From Symbiodinium natans (lineage: Eukaryota > Sar > Dinophyceae > Suessiales > Symbiodiniaceae), in the NCBI GenBank assembly GCA_905221605.1, contig CAJNDS010000591.1, forward strand, positions 395,001 to 448,200: a DNA stretch of 53,200 nucleotides, in the 5' to 3' direction. The notes beneath the pieces are model-generated. The model saw nothing but the letters and a program-made list of their open reading frames with translations. It was not told the DNA's origin and ran no database searches. A program made the position numbers and the translations under genes. Of the stretch, positions 45,501 to 47,897 are shown piece by piece (within the stretch, counting starts at the first letter, position 1; every line of letters starts with the position of its first letter).

Positions 45501-46344
45501 AGGGGTTTAGGGTTCAGGGGTTTAGGGTATGGGACTAGGGTTTAGGGTTGAGGGTTGGCCTTTTATGGGTAGTTAAGGTGGGGGGGCGAGGCCCATGTAC
45601 CAGAATTCATGAAGCCCCGTTGTGGGGTAGTCAGGGTGCGGGGTATCCCATGTTCAGAGGAGTTTGTGGGTCTTGTTTTTGTGGGTTTGGGGTGGGGGGA
45701 GGGGCACAACCTAAACCCAACCCATCCCCAACCGAATCGGTTTAGGGTTTAGGGCTAGGGTTTAGGGTTGAGGGTTTAGCTGTGCAGGCGGAGCGGTCGA
45801 TGCGGACGAGTTCTGCGAAGGGGTCTTCAAAGCAGCCAGCTCCTTGCCCTCCAAAACCCCTTTTTGTTTACGGCTTAGGTTCCCTTACAAGCCCCTTCAA
45901 GCCAAAAAAGAGGGTACCCCGTTTTTTCCTAGGGGTGGGAGTGTACAGGAGCCTGTGTAGTGTTTCTCAGATGGTTAGTTCTCTACGTTTTGGTCCCTTT
46001 TGGGGTACCCTAAATGAGAAAGCAGCCTTATAACAAGGACCCCCAAAAAGGCCACATTCTAGAGAAGTGACCAGATGAGTTGGACCCCCTGAAGCCTTGC
46101 CTTCTGCAAGCGCGAGGGGGAGAGTCGAAGCCGAAAACGGCTCCGAGTAACCCAAGATCCCCTCAACCCTGAAAGTCCCTCAACCCCACCTGGGGTTTAG
46201 GGTTTGGAGACCCTAAACCCTAAACCCTAAACCCTAAACCCTAAGAAAACTCCCAGGGCTTTAGGGGAATCTCGAGGCTCCGACCGCACCTCGATGGAAC
46301 TGTCGCGCCTCGCGCTCAGGGTGCAGAAAGAAGCCAAAGGTCGC
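9950..46344 (+). CDS. Voltage-gated cation channel, single 6-TM domain with two C-terminal EF-hands (26 exons identified)
   Basis: Multi-exon gene read by joining phase-compatible islands. In order: S1 ([12 protein letters not shown]), S1-S2 loop, S2 ([10 protein letters not shown], then [10 protein letters not shown]), S3 (NWVKFDLFL / [10 protein letters not shown]), S4 with five arginines three apart ([14 protein letters not shown]), S4-S5 ([15 protein letters not shown]), S5 (TLFWTFLLV / [12 protein letters not shown]), turret and pore (NFSRF / [16 protein letters not shown]), S6 ([10 protein letters not shown] / FATFFYFMT / [14 protein letters not shown]), a charged linker and two EF-hand loops ([24 protein letters not shown]). 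This matches one-domain Na+/Ca2+ channels of protists (family knowledge); S1 to EF-hands is about 360 codons in 26 exons. Exon lengths are 11-72 nt. All 26 acceptors are AG|G; of 25 donors I count 14 GC, 6 GA and 5 GT. Ion selectivity is not decided by sequence; MDS in the filter is an acidic-filter variant. The start is unknown, and the end near 46344 is the last exon I can tie to the family. The dioxygenase-like gene lies in the intron 23341-39866. Confidence 0.88.
10071..10860. other. Intron sequence without recognised element
   Basis: Degenerate telomere-like AACCC/GGGTTT text, a poly(C)/poly(A) stretch at about 10778-10810, and a paired GGTTGTACCCCTAAG / GGTACAACCTTGAGG segment (about 10525-10640) that may be one more inverted-repeat element. 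A short open frame near 10862 ([17 protein letters not shown]) could be an exon but has no family support. Confidence 0.35.
10935..10995 (+). repeat. Telomere-type tract (TTTAGGG)n
   Basis: About eight units in the S1-S2 intron. Confidence 0.9.
11272..11304 (+). CDS. Channel exon: after S1
   Basis: CAAG|G acceptor; 11 codons [11 protein letters not shown], phase 0 at both ends, fitting the S1-S2 loop. The GA donor at 11305 lies within the terminal repeat of an M6 element (CCCA|GAGAGCCC). Confidence 0.6.
11302..11430. mobile_element. MITE-like element, family M6, with internal telomere repeats
   Basis: Ends CCCAGAGAGCCCAA and TTGGGCTTTTTGGG. Three CCCTAAA units sit directly after the left terminus (about 11314-11334). 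Copies lie at 29955 and 47898. Confidence 0.65.
11626..12085. repeat. Array of CCTTGCCGACGAA motif in both orientations
   Basis: More than ten copies of GCCTTGCCGACGAATTT, direct and inverted (AAATTCGTCGGCAAGGC), spaced roughly 30-60 bp with TTAAGGTTTA between many of them. It looks like nested insertions of a small foldback element or a local satellite. Confidence 0.8.
12096..12155. repeat. (TA)n and (CT)n microsatellite
   Basis: TATATATATA followed by a TCTCTCTC run. Confidence 0.85.
12198..12221 (+). CDS. Channel exon: S1-S2 loop
   Basis: CAGCAG|G acceptor, eight codons AHFNASLP with an N-glycosylation-type NAS, GT donor. Phase 0 at both ends. Expected extracellular. Called mainly from phase and position. 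Confidence 0.5.
12267..12431. mobile_element. MITE-like element, family M5, with internal telomere repeats
   Basis: Inverted ends ACTTGGAGGTTCC and GGACCTCCAAGT. Three TTTAGGG units (about 12308-12330) interrupt the left half next to CCCACTTATAACTG. Related copies at 14070, 20169, 26419 and 44380. Confidence 0.75.
12591..12968. other. Telomere-rich intron stretch
   Basis: Several CCCTAAA tracts (about 12590-12600, 12740-12930). A small open frame at about 12655-12712 ([16 protein letters not shown]) is exon-like, but no phase or family evidence ties it in. Confidence 0.4.
12969..13028 (+). CDS. Channel exon: S2 helix
   Basis: TTCCAG|G acceptor; [20 protein letters not shown], phase 0 at both ends, GA donor. 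Hydrophobic, with the aromatic pattern of S2. Confidence 0.75.
13092..13121. repeat. T12-G18 homopolymer junction
   Basis: Twelve T followed by eighteen G; the reverse complement of the C(n)A(n) tracts elsewhere. Confidence 0.9.
13611..13724. mobile_element. MITE-like element, family M2
   Basis: Inverted ends TTGGGATGTCCCCC and GGGGGAACATCCCAA with an inner CGTCCTTAAT / AAGGACGGTTAG pair. A six-base direct repeat GATAAC flanks it (13605-13610 and 13725-13730). Confidence 0.85.
13810..13820 (+). CDS. Channel micro-exon (11 nt), S2
   Basis: GCGAG|G acceptor, then GTGAAGGAAGT and a GT donor. It supplies VKE plus two carried bases, giving the S2 acidic residue before [10 protein letters not shown] and the phase the next exon needs. 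Very short, so RNA support is decisive. Confidence 0.5.
13973..14044 (+). CDS. Channel exon: end of S2 and S3
   Basis: CCAAG|G acceptor; [20 protein letters not shown] then DLFL. GA donor at 14045 leaves two bases that join the next exon in phase. The S2-S3 motif RYYAYGR...NWVKFD is characteristic. Confidence 0.85.
14070..14173. mobile_element. MITE-like element, family M5 (short variant)
   Basis: CGAAGGTTCATGGGT and ACCCATGAACCTTCAAG pair as inverted ends. Confidence 0.7.
14174..14755. other. Intron sequence
   Basis: An inverted pair around 14315-14400 and telomere tracts at about 14521-14575 and 14681-14730; no exon seen. Confidence 0.4.
14756..14798 (+). CDS. Channel exon: S3
   Basis: CGCAG|G acceptor; [14 protein letters not shown] completes S3; GC donor. 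The single first base joins the two bases left at 14044. Confidence 0.75.
15323..15346 (+). CDS. Channel exon: S3-S4 loop
   Basis: CCCTGTCAG|G acceptor, eight codons VQNDLLNQ, then CAG|GT. In phase with the S3 and S4 exons. Read through, it would stop at TAG 15366, so splicing is required. Confidence 0.65.
15540..17305. repeat. Degenerate tandem array, about 75-90 bp unit
   Basis: Roughly twenty diverged copies of a unit with the core GCCACACCCTAAGAAATCC followed by TCTTCTGG and TTCGTTCGTAAT. AT-richer than its surroundings. It fills the S3-S4 intron (15347-18790). No reading frame is conserved across units. Confidence 0.85.
17410..17995. repeat. Long foldback palindrome
   Basis: Two arms of about 290 bp pair around about 17700. 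Left arm landmarks GGAGCCGGGAGGCCGCC and GGTTTTCTCGAGG mirror CCTCGAGAAAACC and GGCGGCCTACCGGCTCC on the right. The arms are rich in TTTTTTGGATTTT / AAAATCCAAAAAA. The outer GCAAAATTTGC and CAAAATTTGCAAA also pair. Open frames of 120-157 codons on both strands are low-complexity artefacts. Confidence 0.85.
18270..18470. repeat. (TA)n/(CA)n microsatellite
   Basis: ATATATAT, ACACACAC and TATGTATG runs. Confidence 0.85.
18791..18842 (+). CDS. Channel exon: S4 voltage sensor
   Basis: TTGCAG|G acceptor; [17 protein letters not shown] with Arg at every third position, the S4 hallmark. GC donor; one carried base. Confidence 0.92.
18843..19335. other. S4-S5 intron
   Basis: Unassigned sequence with single telomere-like units; no second exon signal seen. 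Confidence 0.4.
19336..19391 (+). CDS. Channel exon: S4-S5 linker
   Basis: CCCCAG|G acceptor; [18 protein letters not shown], in phase with S4. GC donor at 19392. Confidence 0.88.
19576..19610 (+). CDS. Channel exon: S5, first half
   Basis: GCGAG|G acceptor; [11 protein letters not shown] plus two bases; GC donor. Confidence 0.85.
19919..20025 (-). repeat. Telomere-type tract (CCCTAAA)n
   Basis: About twelve units inside the S5 intron. Confidence 0.9.
20071..20114. repeat. C22-A22 homopolymer junction
   Basis: Twenty-two C followed by twenty-two A. Confidence 0.9.
20169..20279. mobile_element. MITE-like element, family M5 (variant)
   Basis: Ends GCTTCGAGGCTCATGGGTAG and CTACCCATGAGCCTCCAAG pair as inverted repeats. 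Confidence 0.75.
20411..20446 (+). CDS. Channel exon: S5, second half
   Basis: TCAAG|G acceptor; [11 protein letters not shown](E). GC donor after two carried bases. Confidence 0.88.
20877..20945 (-). repeat. Telomere-type tract (CCCTAAA)n
   Basis: About ten units ending at the acceptor of the next exon (ACCCAG|G). Confidence 0.92.
20949..20987 (+). CDS. Channel exon: turret
   Basis: CCCAG|G acceptor; [12 protein letters not shown](E), acidic extracellular turret; GC donor. Confidence 0.8.
21434..21540. mobile_element. Dispersed element, family M4
   Basis: About 110 bp with TTTGTGGTGCTTTACTGTAA at one end and GAGTGCAGCCA at the other; strongly similar copies at 38223, 51411 and 52155. Only weak terminal inversion, so MITE or SINE class is open. 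Confidence 0.8.
21573..21609 (+). CDS. Channel exon: pore approach
   Basis: CTCAAG|G acceptor; [12 protein letters not shown], then GA donor. Joins in phase to the pore exon. Confidence 0.8.
21610..21933. other. Intron before pore exon
   Basis: Two telomere tracts (about 21732-21776, 21867-21907). Between them is a minus-strand frame (about 21785-21870) reading [19 protein letters not shown], coding-like but unassigned. Confidence 0.4.
21934..21979 (+). CDS. Channel exon: pore helix and selectivity filter
   Basis: GCCGAG|G acceptor; [15 protein letters not shown](G). Pore helix followed by MDS at the filter position; GC donor. Confidence 0.92.
22520..22550 (+). CDS. Channel exon: pore-S6 junction
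   Basis: GCAAG|G acceptor; AIYRPLIKH plus two bases of Arg; GT donor. Confidence 0.88.
22883..22979 (-). repeat. Telomere-type tract (CCCTAAA)n
   Basis: About thirteen perfect units. Confidence 0.95.
23085..23157 (+). repeat. Telomere-type tract (TTTAGGG)n
   Basis: About ten units, opposite in orientation to the tract 100 bp upstream. Confidence 0.95.
23314..23340 (+). CDS. Channel exon: S6, first part
   Basis: CGCCAG|G acceptor; (R)FATFFYFM(T), GC donor at 23341. Its two leftover bases match the phase of the exon at 39867, 16.5 kb downstream. Confidence 0.85.
23905..24100. repeat. (TTTA)n/(TA)n microsatellite
   Basis: Long run of TTTATTTA with TATATA segments just upstream of the dioxygenase-like gene. 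Confidence 0.9.
24119..24137 (+). promoter_or_regulatory. Probable spliced-leader trans-splicing acceptor of the nested dioxygenase-like gene
   Basis: Pyrimidine-rich TCTTTCTTCATCGTTACAG ends in AG at 24136-24137, 46 bases before the start ATG at 24184. Dinoflagellate mRNAs receive a spliced leader at such sites (family knowledge); use here is inferred. Confidence 0.5.
24184..24232 (+). CDS. LigB-like exon 1 (start, possible signal peptide)
   Basis: Only ATG between the trans-splice acceptor and the donor; context GCCATGG. Hydrophobic [15 protein letters not shown] donor at 24233 is the simplest choice. Confidence 0.65.
24184..39218 (+). CDS. LigB-like (class III extradiol dioxygenase-type) protein, 18 exons, nested in the channel gene
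   Basis: A full gene lying inside the channel intron 23341-39866. Exon 1 has ATG 24184 and a leucine-rich start ([17 protein letters not shown]) that could be a signal peptide. The rest shows the LigB/MEMO-like order: [149 protein letters not shown]; stop TAG 39216-39218. The His in the two PHG motifs and in DLAHT fit metal/active-site positions of class III ring-cleaving dioxygenases (inference). Total is about 290 codons, the normal size, so it looks intact. Of 17 acceptors 16 are AG|G; donors are 11 GC, 5 GA and 1 GT. Weak points: the exon 1-2 phase does not match without a missed micro-exon (a 13-nt candidate lies at 24420-24432), and the end of exon 5 is uncertain. Substrate unknown. Confidence 0.88.
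24754..24815 (+). CDS. LigB-like exon 2 (first PHG motif)
   Basis: TCCAG|G acceptor; [22 protein letters not shown] donor. Confidence 0.9.
25174..25206 (+). repeat. Telomere-type tract in LigB intron 2
   Basis: Five TTTAGGG units; preceded from 24990 by degraded telomere-like text. Confidence 0.85.
25369..25401. repeat. C23-A10 homopolymer junction
   Basis: Twenty-three C then ten A, followed at once by a CCCTAAA tract. Confidence 0.9.
25408..25520 (-). repeat. Telomere-type tract (CCCTAAA)n ending at exon 3
   Basis: About sixteen units; only GCAG separates it from the exon, so the intron is repeat up to its acceptor. Confidence 0.95.
25525..25589 (+). CDS. LigB-like exon 3
   Basis: CTGCAG|G acceptor; [22 protein letters not shown] donor in CCG|GAGCCC, six bases before a telomere tract. 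Confidence 0.88.
26081..26134 (+). CDS. LigB-like exon 4 (second PHG motif)
   Basis: CCACCAG|G acceptor; [20 protein letters not shown] donor at 26135. Confidence 0.9.
26300..26399. mobile_element. MITE-like element, family M2
   Basis: TGTGATGTTCC and GGAACATGCC ends with inner ACTAACAGTCC / GGACTGTTAGT; flanked by the direct repeat GTTCTT (26294-26299, 26400-26405). Confidence 0.85.
26419..26567. mobile_element. MITE-like element, family M5
   Basis: Inverted ends ACTTGGAGGTTCATG and CATGAACCTCCAAGT, inner TTATAAG pairs; 14 bp from the M2 target-site repeat. Confidence 0.85.
26732..26756 (+). CDS. LigB-like exon 5
   Basis: CTGAAG|G acceptor; VYLNSHNA plus one base. The 3' end is uncertain: GA donor at 26757 gives phase to exon 6; a GC donor at 26779 would add ASPLDD and need a further exon, for example 27003-27060 ([15 protein letters not shown]). 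Confidence 0.7.
26856..26960. mobile_element. MITE-like element, family M7
   Basis: Inverted ends GGGGGTTTCCGAAAATAGGG and CCCTATTTCCGTAAACCCC. Related copy at 42821; 30223-30336 is possibly related. Confidence 0.75.
27061..27905. other. LigB intron 5, unassigned
   Basis: Two GGTTGAGGGTTTAGAGGCC...AATCCCCTAAA direct repeats (27270-27410) and a degenerate inverted stretch at 27560-27890. The 27572-27790 open frame has no coding character. Confidence 0.35.
27906..27992 (+). CDS. LigB-like exon 6
   Basis: CGAAG|G acceptor; [18 protein letters not shown] then [12 protein letters not shown] donor. Longest exon of the gene. Confidence 0.85.
28438..28473 (+). CDS. LigB-like exon 7
   Basis: ACGCAG|G acceptor; (G)[13 protein letters not shown] donor. 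Phase 1 on both sides. Confidence 0.9.
28663..28694 (+). CDS. LigB-like exon 8
   Basis: AGCAAG|G acceptor right after a CCCTAAA tract; (G)[10 protein letters not shown] completes the family motif WGE-[IV]-[IL]-PL; GC donor. Confidence 0.9.
28841..29044. mobile_element. MITE-like element, family M1, expanded by AT repeats
   Basis: M1 ends CTTGGTAGCCCAGT and GACTGGGTCTACCAAG, but the centre carries about 90 bp of ATAATATTATAAT repeat. Confidence 0.75.
29230..29319. mobile_element. MITE-like element, family M3, invaded by telomere repeats
   Basis: Terminal TGGAAGCTCTTGTGACT and CAAAAGGGCTTCCAA remain; most of the interior is CCCTAAA-type sequence. Confidence 0.6.
29338..29387 (+). CDS. LigB-like exon 9
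   Basis: TGCGAG|G acceptor; [16 protein letters not shown] plus two bases of Arg; GC donor. Confidence 0.9.
29574..29875. other. LigB intron 9 repeats
   Basis: M1-like internal sequence (about 29580-29700) and a TTTAGGG tract at 29814-29855. Confidence 0.45.
29955..30062. mobile_element. MITE-like element, family M6 (partial)
   Basis: Begins CCCAGAGAGCCCAATACCCC and contains AAGGAATAGACC as in the 11302 copy; the right terminus is not clear. Confidence 0.5.
30162..30192 (+). CDS. LigB-like exon 10
   Basis: ACTGAG|G acceptor; (R)[12 protein letters not shown] donor at 30193. Confidence 0.88.
30617..30658 (+). CDS. LigB-like exon 11
   Basis: ATAAG|G acceptor; [14 protein letters not shown] follows MVP as in the family; GC donor. 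Confidence 0.82.
31198..31345 (-). repeat. Longest telomere-type tract (CCCTAAA)n
   Basis: About twenty units with one CCCTACA variant near 31313. Confidence 0.95.
31387..31422 (+). CDS. LigB-like exon 12
   Basis: CCGAAG|G acceptor; [14 protein letters not shown] donor at 31423. The intronic continuation (GACCTGGCTGC) mimics the next exon's start. Confidence 0.88.
31683..31741. mobile_element. Half of an M2-type MITE
   Basis: Contains the GAGGACTGCTCGTATAGGGG and GGAACATCCCAA right half only. Confidence 0.5.
32101..32137 (+). CDS. LigB-like exon 13 (conserved His)
   Basis: TTCCGCAG|G acceptor; [12 protein letters not shown](G); GC donor. Followed by a 2.7 kb intron holding another gene. 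Confidence 0.92.
32561..32612 (+). repeat. Telomere-type tract directly upstream of the UBL-RCC1 gene
   Basis: Seven TTTAGGG units ending 30 bases before the ATG; TTTAG|G could serve as trans-splice acceptor (inference). Confidence 0.9.
32643..34088 (+). CDS. Ubiquitin-like domain + ten RCC1-type repeats, intronless
   Basis: 481 codons, ATG in context CACCATGG, stop TAG 34086-34088. Residues 1-72 have a ubiquitin-like layout: alternating hydrophobics in [10 protein letters not shown], an acidic turn, a helix ([12 protein letters not shown]), and [10 protein letters not shown] at the end. There is no C-terminal diglycine before the repeats, so it is a fixed domain and not a processed modifier. 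Ten units start at residues 82, 122, 163, 204, 245, 285, 326, 367, 408 and 449. Eight span 41 residues (the tenth truncated to 33), and units 1 and 5 are one residue shorter (YGDSS for YGGDSS). Core motif [15 protein letters not shown]. Likely forms one or more beta-propellers; role unknown, with adaptor or ubiquitin-pathway function possible (inference). It lies wholly inside intron 13 of the LigB-like gene, same strand. Lack of introns in such an intron-dense locus suggests a retrocopy or recent insertion. Confidence 0.93.
   Translation: MALTIEVSLLSGRFVSLEAEPDESVEVLNRRAQKALAVGRGRLLDSSGNALDGAATLEQCHLRSGDTLLLQTSIVRVCSFWAFAAILGDGSVATWGHEGYGDSSAMQYQLKDVRQVQATHSAFAAILGDGSVVAWGSADYGGDSSAVQSQLKDVRQIQASHMAFAAILGDGSVVTWGHADHGGDTSAVQSQLKDVQQIQATDNAFAAILADGSVVTWGRADHGGDSSNVQDRLKDVQQIQATSEAFAAILGDGSVATWGHARCGDSSAVQSQLKDVRQIQATNNAFAAILGDGSVVTWGHVDYGADNGAVRARLKDVQQIQATGWAFAAVLGHGAVVTWGHSGRGGDSSAVQGQLADVQQIQASRSAFAAVRGDGSIVTWGRADSGGDSSAVQVQLKDVHQIQAAHMAFAAILGDGSVVAWGHADYGGDSSAVQSQLKDVQQIQATGMAFAAILGNGSVVSWGHDAFGGDSSAVKHRLINT
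34089..34818. other. 3' flank of UBL-RCC1 gene within LigB intron 13
   Basis: A (CT)n run at about 34157-34172 follows the stop, then about 640 bp of unassigned sequence. Opposing open frames at 34236-34627 lack coding character. Confidence 0.4.
34819..34871 (+). CDS. LigB-like exon 14
   Basis: GACCAG|G acceptor; (G)[19 protein letters not shown] donor. Its phase joins exon 13 (32137) across the nested gene. Confidence 0.9.
34875..34999 (+). repeat. Telomere-type tract (TTTAGGG)n
   Basis: About seventeen units; starts four bases after exon 14, so the intron is repeat from its 5' end. Confidence 0.95.
35509..35544 (+). CDS. LigB-like exon 15
   Basis: CTCACAG|A acceptor, the only assigned acceptor without [17 protein letters not shown] donor. 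Confidence 0.78.
35940..36080. repeat. (TA)n/(CA)n/(TG)n microsatellites
   Basis: ATATATATGTGTATATATAT followed by ACACACACA and TGTGTGTG runs. Confidence 0.85.
36370..36433 (+). CDS. LigB-like exon 16
   Basis: ACCGCAG|G acceptor; [20 protein letters not shown] then Q; GC donor, one carried base. A different frame gives a longer but meaningless ORF here. Confidence 0.9.
36500..36960. repeat. Microsatellites and telomere-like text in LigB intron 16
   Basis: (TA)n(GT)n at 36505-36542, CCCTAAAA units at about 36640-36720 and (TA)n-rich sequence at 36820-36960. The YIYIY-type frames are artefacts. Confidence 0.85.
37204..37315. mobile_element. MITE-like element, family M3
   Basis: Ends CTTGGAAGCCC and GATCTTCCAAG with inner GACTGAGTAAG / CTTACTAAGTC. 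Confidence 0.85.
37928..38036. mobile_element. MITE-like element, family M2
   Basis: Ends TTGGGATGTTCCC and GGAACATCCCAA; flanked by the eight-base direct repeat CCAATAGT (37920-37927, 38037-38044). Confidence 0.9.
38223..38333. mobile_element. Dispersed element, family M4
   Basis: TTTGTGGTACTTTACTGTAA to CTAAGTGCAGCCAAG; GTATAC occurs on both flanks, a possible target-site repeat. Confidence 0.85.
38384..38418 (+). CDS. LigB-like exon 17
   Basis: GGGAAG|G acceptor; (G)[13 protein letters not shown] donor, phase 0. Confidence 0.85.
39135..39218 (+). CDS. LigB-like exon 18 (terminal)
   Basis: GATTCAG|G acceptor; [17 protein letters not shown], the family's C-terminal motif, then ten residues and TAG. 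The stop lies in ATGGTTTAGG, a telomere-like unit. Confidence 0.92.
   Translation: MLAYGHPTYYGMMVAKFEREPAGALMV
39219..39866. other. Between the end of the LigB-like gene and the channel S6 exon
   Basis: Telomere tracts at about 39415-39500 and 39600-39680, no exon. No polyadenylation signal identified. Confidence 0.4.
39867..39915 (+). CDS. Channel exon: S6, main part
   Basis: GCTAAG|G acceptor; [16 protein letters not shown], the S6 end motif of voltage-gated channels; GC donor. In phase with the exon at 23314-23340. Confidence 0.9.
40393..40419 (+). CDS. Channel exon: after S6
   Basis: CCTTAG|G acceptor; VMVNSSLDQ follows NLVTA as in the family; GT donor. Confidence 0.88.
40889..40997 (-). 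repeat. Telomere-type tract (CCCTAAA)n
   Basis: About fifteen perfect units. Confidence 0.95.
41579..41685 (-). repeat. Telomere-type tract, CCCTAAA then CCCCAAA
   Basis: Switches to CCCCAAA units at about 41632, ending near the acceptor at 41699. Confidence 0.92.
41700..41726 (+). CDS. Channel exon: C-terminal linker
   Basis: CGCCAG|G acceptor; [11 protein letters not shown] donor. A longer frame runs on but would break the match to the next exon. Confidence 0.82.
42094..42220 (-). repeat. Telomere-type tract (CCCTAAA)n
   Basis: About eighteen units. Confidence 0.95.
42254..42289 (+). CDS. Channel exon: basic linker
   Basis: CGGAG|G acceptor; [14 protein letters not shown] donor. Phase 0 on both sides. 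Confidence 0.85.
42821..42922. mobile_element. MITE-like element, family M7
   Basis: Ends GGGGGTTTCCGAGATTAGGG and CTTATCTTCGGAAACCCCC. Confidence 0.8.
43196..43228 (+). CDS. Channel exon: EF-hand 1, entering helix
   Basis: GTCCAG|G acceptor; [13 protein letters not shown] donor inside the calcium loop. Confidence 0.9.
43230..43320 (+). repeat. Telomere-type tract starting within 10 bases of an exon
   Basis: TTTAGGG-type units from about 43244 to 43320 in the intron that splits EF-hand 1. Confidence 0.9.
43833..43901 (+). CDS. Channel exon: EF-hand 1, loop and exit helix
   Basis: TGTGAG|G acceptor; [20 protein letters not shown] then ELQ. With the previous exon it gives [12 protein letters not shown], a canonical loop. 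GC donor. Confidence 0.92.
44380..44518. mobile_element. MITE-like element, family M5
   Basis: Ends ACTTGGAGGTTCATGGTA and TACCATGAACCTCCAAGT, near-perfect inverted repeats. Confidence 0.9.
44519..44863. other. EF-hand intron, unassigned
   Basis: Overlapping open frames occur on both strands (44490-44816) without convincing codon bias. No repeat recognised. Confidence 0.3.
44864..44965. mobile_element. MITE-like element, family M2
   Basis: Ends TTGGGATGTTCGCCC and GGTTGGAACATCCCAA; ACT on both flanks. Confidence 0.85.
45057..45111 (+). CDS. Channel exon: EF-hand 2, entering helix
   Basis: TTTCTCAG|G acceptor; [18 protein letters not shown] plus one base; GA donor inside the loop. Confidence 0.9.
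45276..45356 (-). repeat. Telomere-type tract (CCCTAAA)n
   Basis: About eleven units. Confidence 0.95.
45788..45838 (+). CDS. Channel exon: EF-hand 2, loop and exit helix
   Basis: GTGCAG|G acceptor; (G)[16 protein letters not shown] plus one base; GC donor. Both EF-hands are split at the loop, at similar positions. Confidence 0.9.
46277..46344 (+). CDS. Channel exon: after EF-hand 2
   Basis: CTCGAG|G acceptor; (S)[16 protein letters not shown] then KEAKGR. Start confident, end uncertain (donor candidates at 46330, 46340 and 46345). Confidence 0.75.
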
Positions 46345-47295
46345 GTGAAAGGGGCAGGGTTTAGGGTTCAGGGTTTAGGGTTAGTTTTAGGGTTTAGGGT
46401 TTAGGGTTTAGGGTTAGATTTTTGTGGGGTTTGTAGAGTTCTAGAGCTTGTAGGGCTGAAGGGCTTGGGGTTTAGAGGAGAAGGCAGCTCGGTTGAGGGC
46501 AGTGTTAGGGGTTGAGGTCGGGGGTTGGCGGATCTTCGGGGGCTTCAAAGTTCGGGGTTTCGGGGTTCGGGTTTAGGGTTGAGGGTGTAGGGTTTAGGGT
46601 TTCGGGTTTAGGGTTTTTGCCGGGTCTGGGGGTTCAGGTTCGGAGGGGTTTGGGTTCAGGGCTTGGAACACCTTGTTATCAAGGGTTTGGGTTCAGGGCT
46701 TGGAAAACCTTGTTATCTAGATTCTAGATAATCTCTAGAGATGTAGACCTTCATGGAGACAGGAACCTTCTCTCACTCTCCCGATTCCCATCTGAAGCGA
46801 TGTGTCCCAAGCTGTCATCCGCCTGAACCCGACGCCTGAAACCCTAAACGTGATGGCATCAATTCGACTATCGGGGTCCGCATTGCCAGGGGTTTTGAAC
46901 GCCGGTTTGAGATGGCCCGAGTTCACATCTTGGTGGTGGGGTCTGCAGGGTGTTGAGCAAGCGTTTCTTCTAAACCTTAAACCCTAAACCCTAGACCCTG
47001 ATGCAAAAGGGTGCCTGCACTCCAGGCCTAATGAAGCAGCCAATGCCTCAGTTGATGTGGGGGGTTTAGGGCGTTGCAGGACTTAGGATGTACAAAGAAG
47101 GGTTTAGGGTTTAGGGCTTGCTCGCCGAGATTTGGGGGCTCTAGATTCGCGTTTGTCAGCTTTTCCTCCCTAAGCCACAGCCGTTTCGACAGCACGCTGG
47201 ACACAGCGTGCATAATTTGTTTAAACCCCAAACCTCATATAAAAACCCTAAACCCTATAAACCCTAGACCCTAAGCAGAAACCCTACACGAAAAC
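46345..47295. other. Downstream of last assigned channel exon
   Basis: Telomere-like text (46357-46420, 46560-46625) and a duplicated TTTGGGTTCAGGGCTTGGAA (46651, 46687). A weak island PNEAANASVDVG follows CCAG|G at about 47009. Nothing assigned. Confidence 0.35.
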
Positions 47296-47306
47296 CGTGA
47301 GGGGTT

Positions 47307-47433
47307 GACCCAGGCGCGGAGGCAAGAAGGGCGACAGCGCAAAAAGAAGGGTTCGGATTCAAGTGGAGGTTAAAGGTTCATCCTGTGGACGAAGCCCTAA
47401 TCTTTCGATAGTCTCCCAGCCGGTTTGGGGTTG
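47307..47433 (+). CDS. Exon-like island, possible C-terminus
   Basis: After GACCCAG|G (47311-47312) an open frame of about 40 codons (RGGKKGDSAKRRVRIQVEV, SSCGRSPNLSIVSQPVWG) runs to TGA at about 47433. An overlapping frame GLTQARRQEGRQRKKKGSDS is also open. Basic; may be the channel C-terminus. Confidence 0.3.
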
Positions 47434-47533
47434 AGTGATTAGGGTAAGAAGGGTTTAGGGTTTACGGGACTCTTTGGCAGCATTCCAGCGACGCCCTCAG
47501 TCCGGCTGCAAGAAGGGGTCTAGGGTTTAGGGT

Positions 47534-47632
47534 TTGAGATGTTCCCTCTTATACTAACAGTCCTGAATAGGGATTGTACTACCCCCTATCCTAACCCCCA
47601 TTAAGGACTGTTAGTATAAGGGAACATCCCAA
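47534..47632. mobile_element. MITE-like element, family M2
   Basis: Ends TTGAGATGTTCCC and GGGAACATCCCAA; inner ACTAACAGTCC / GGACTGTTAGT. Confidence 0.88.
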
Positions 47633-47897
47633 GTTGTAGTGCCAAAATTGCTTGCAAAAAGGTGCAATCTCATTCTCTCCAACAGCCGTGTGCTAGTCCA
47701 GACGGCCGCGGGCTCAAGGGGGCGCCAATTTAAAGGCTATGCGGTGTAGGCCTTGATTCCCGCTTCAAGGTTTTTTGGTTCCCTTATAAGTCTCCTTAGA
47801 CCAAAAAGGGGTGCCCTTTTATTCCTAGGTTACTCTGGGAGGATGCGCCAGTAGTGCCCTTGTGAAATATTTTTTCATTGAGAGGGTTTAAGCTTAG

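Noticed and set aside
46512-46727. Frames with [11 protein letters not shown] or TLNPKP strings, here and across the window
   Set aside because: Translations of TTTAGGG/CCCTAAA units in different frames.
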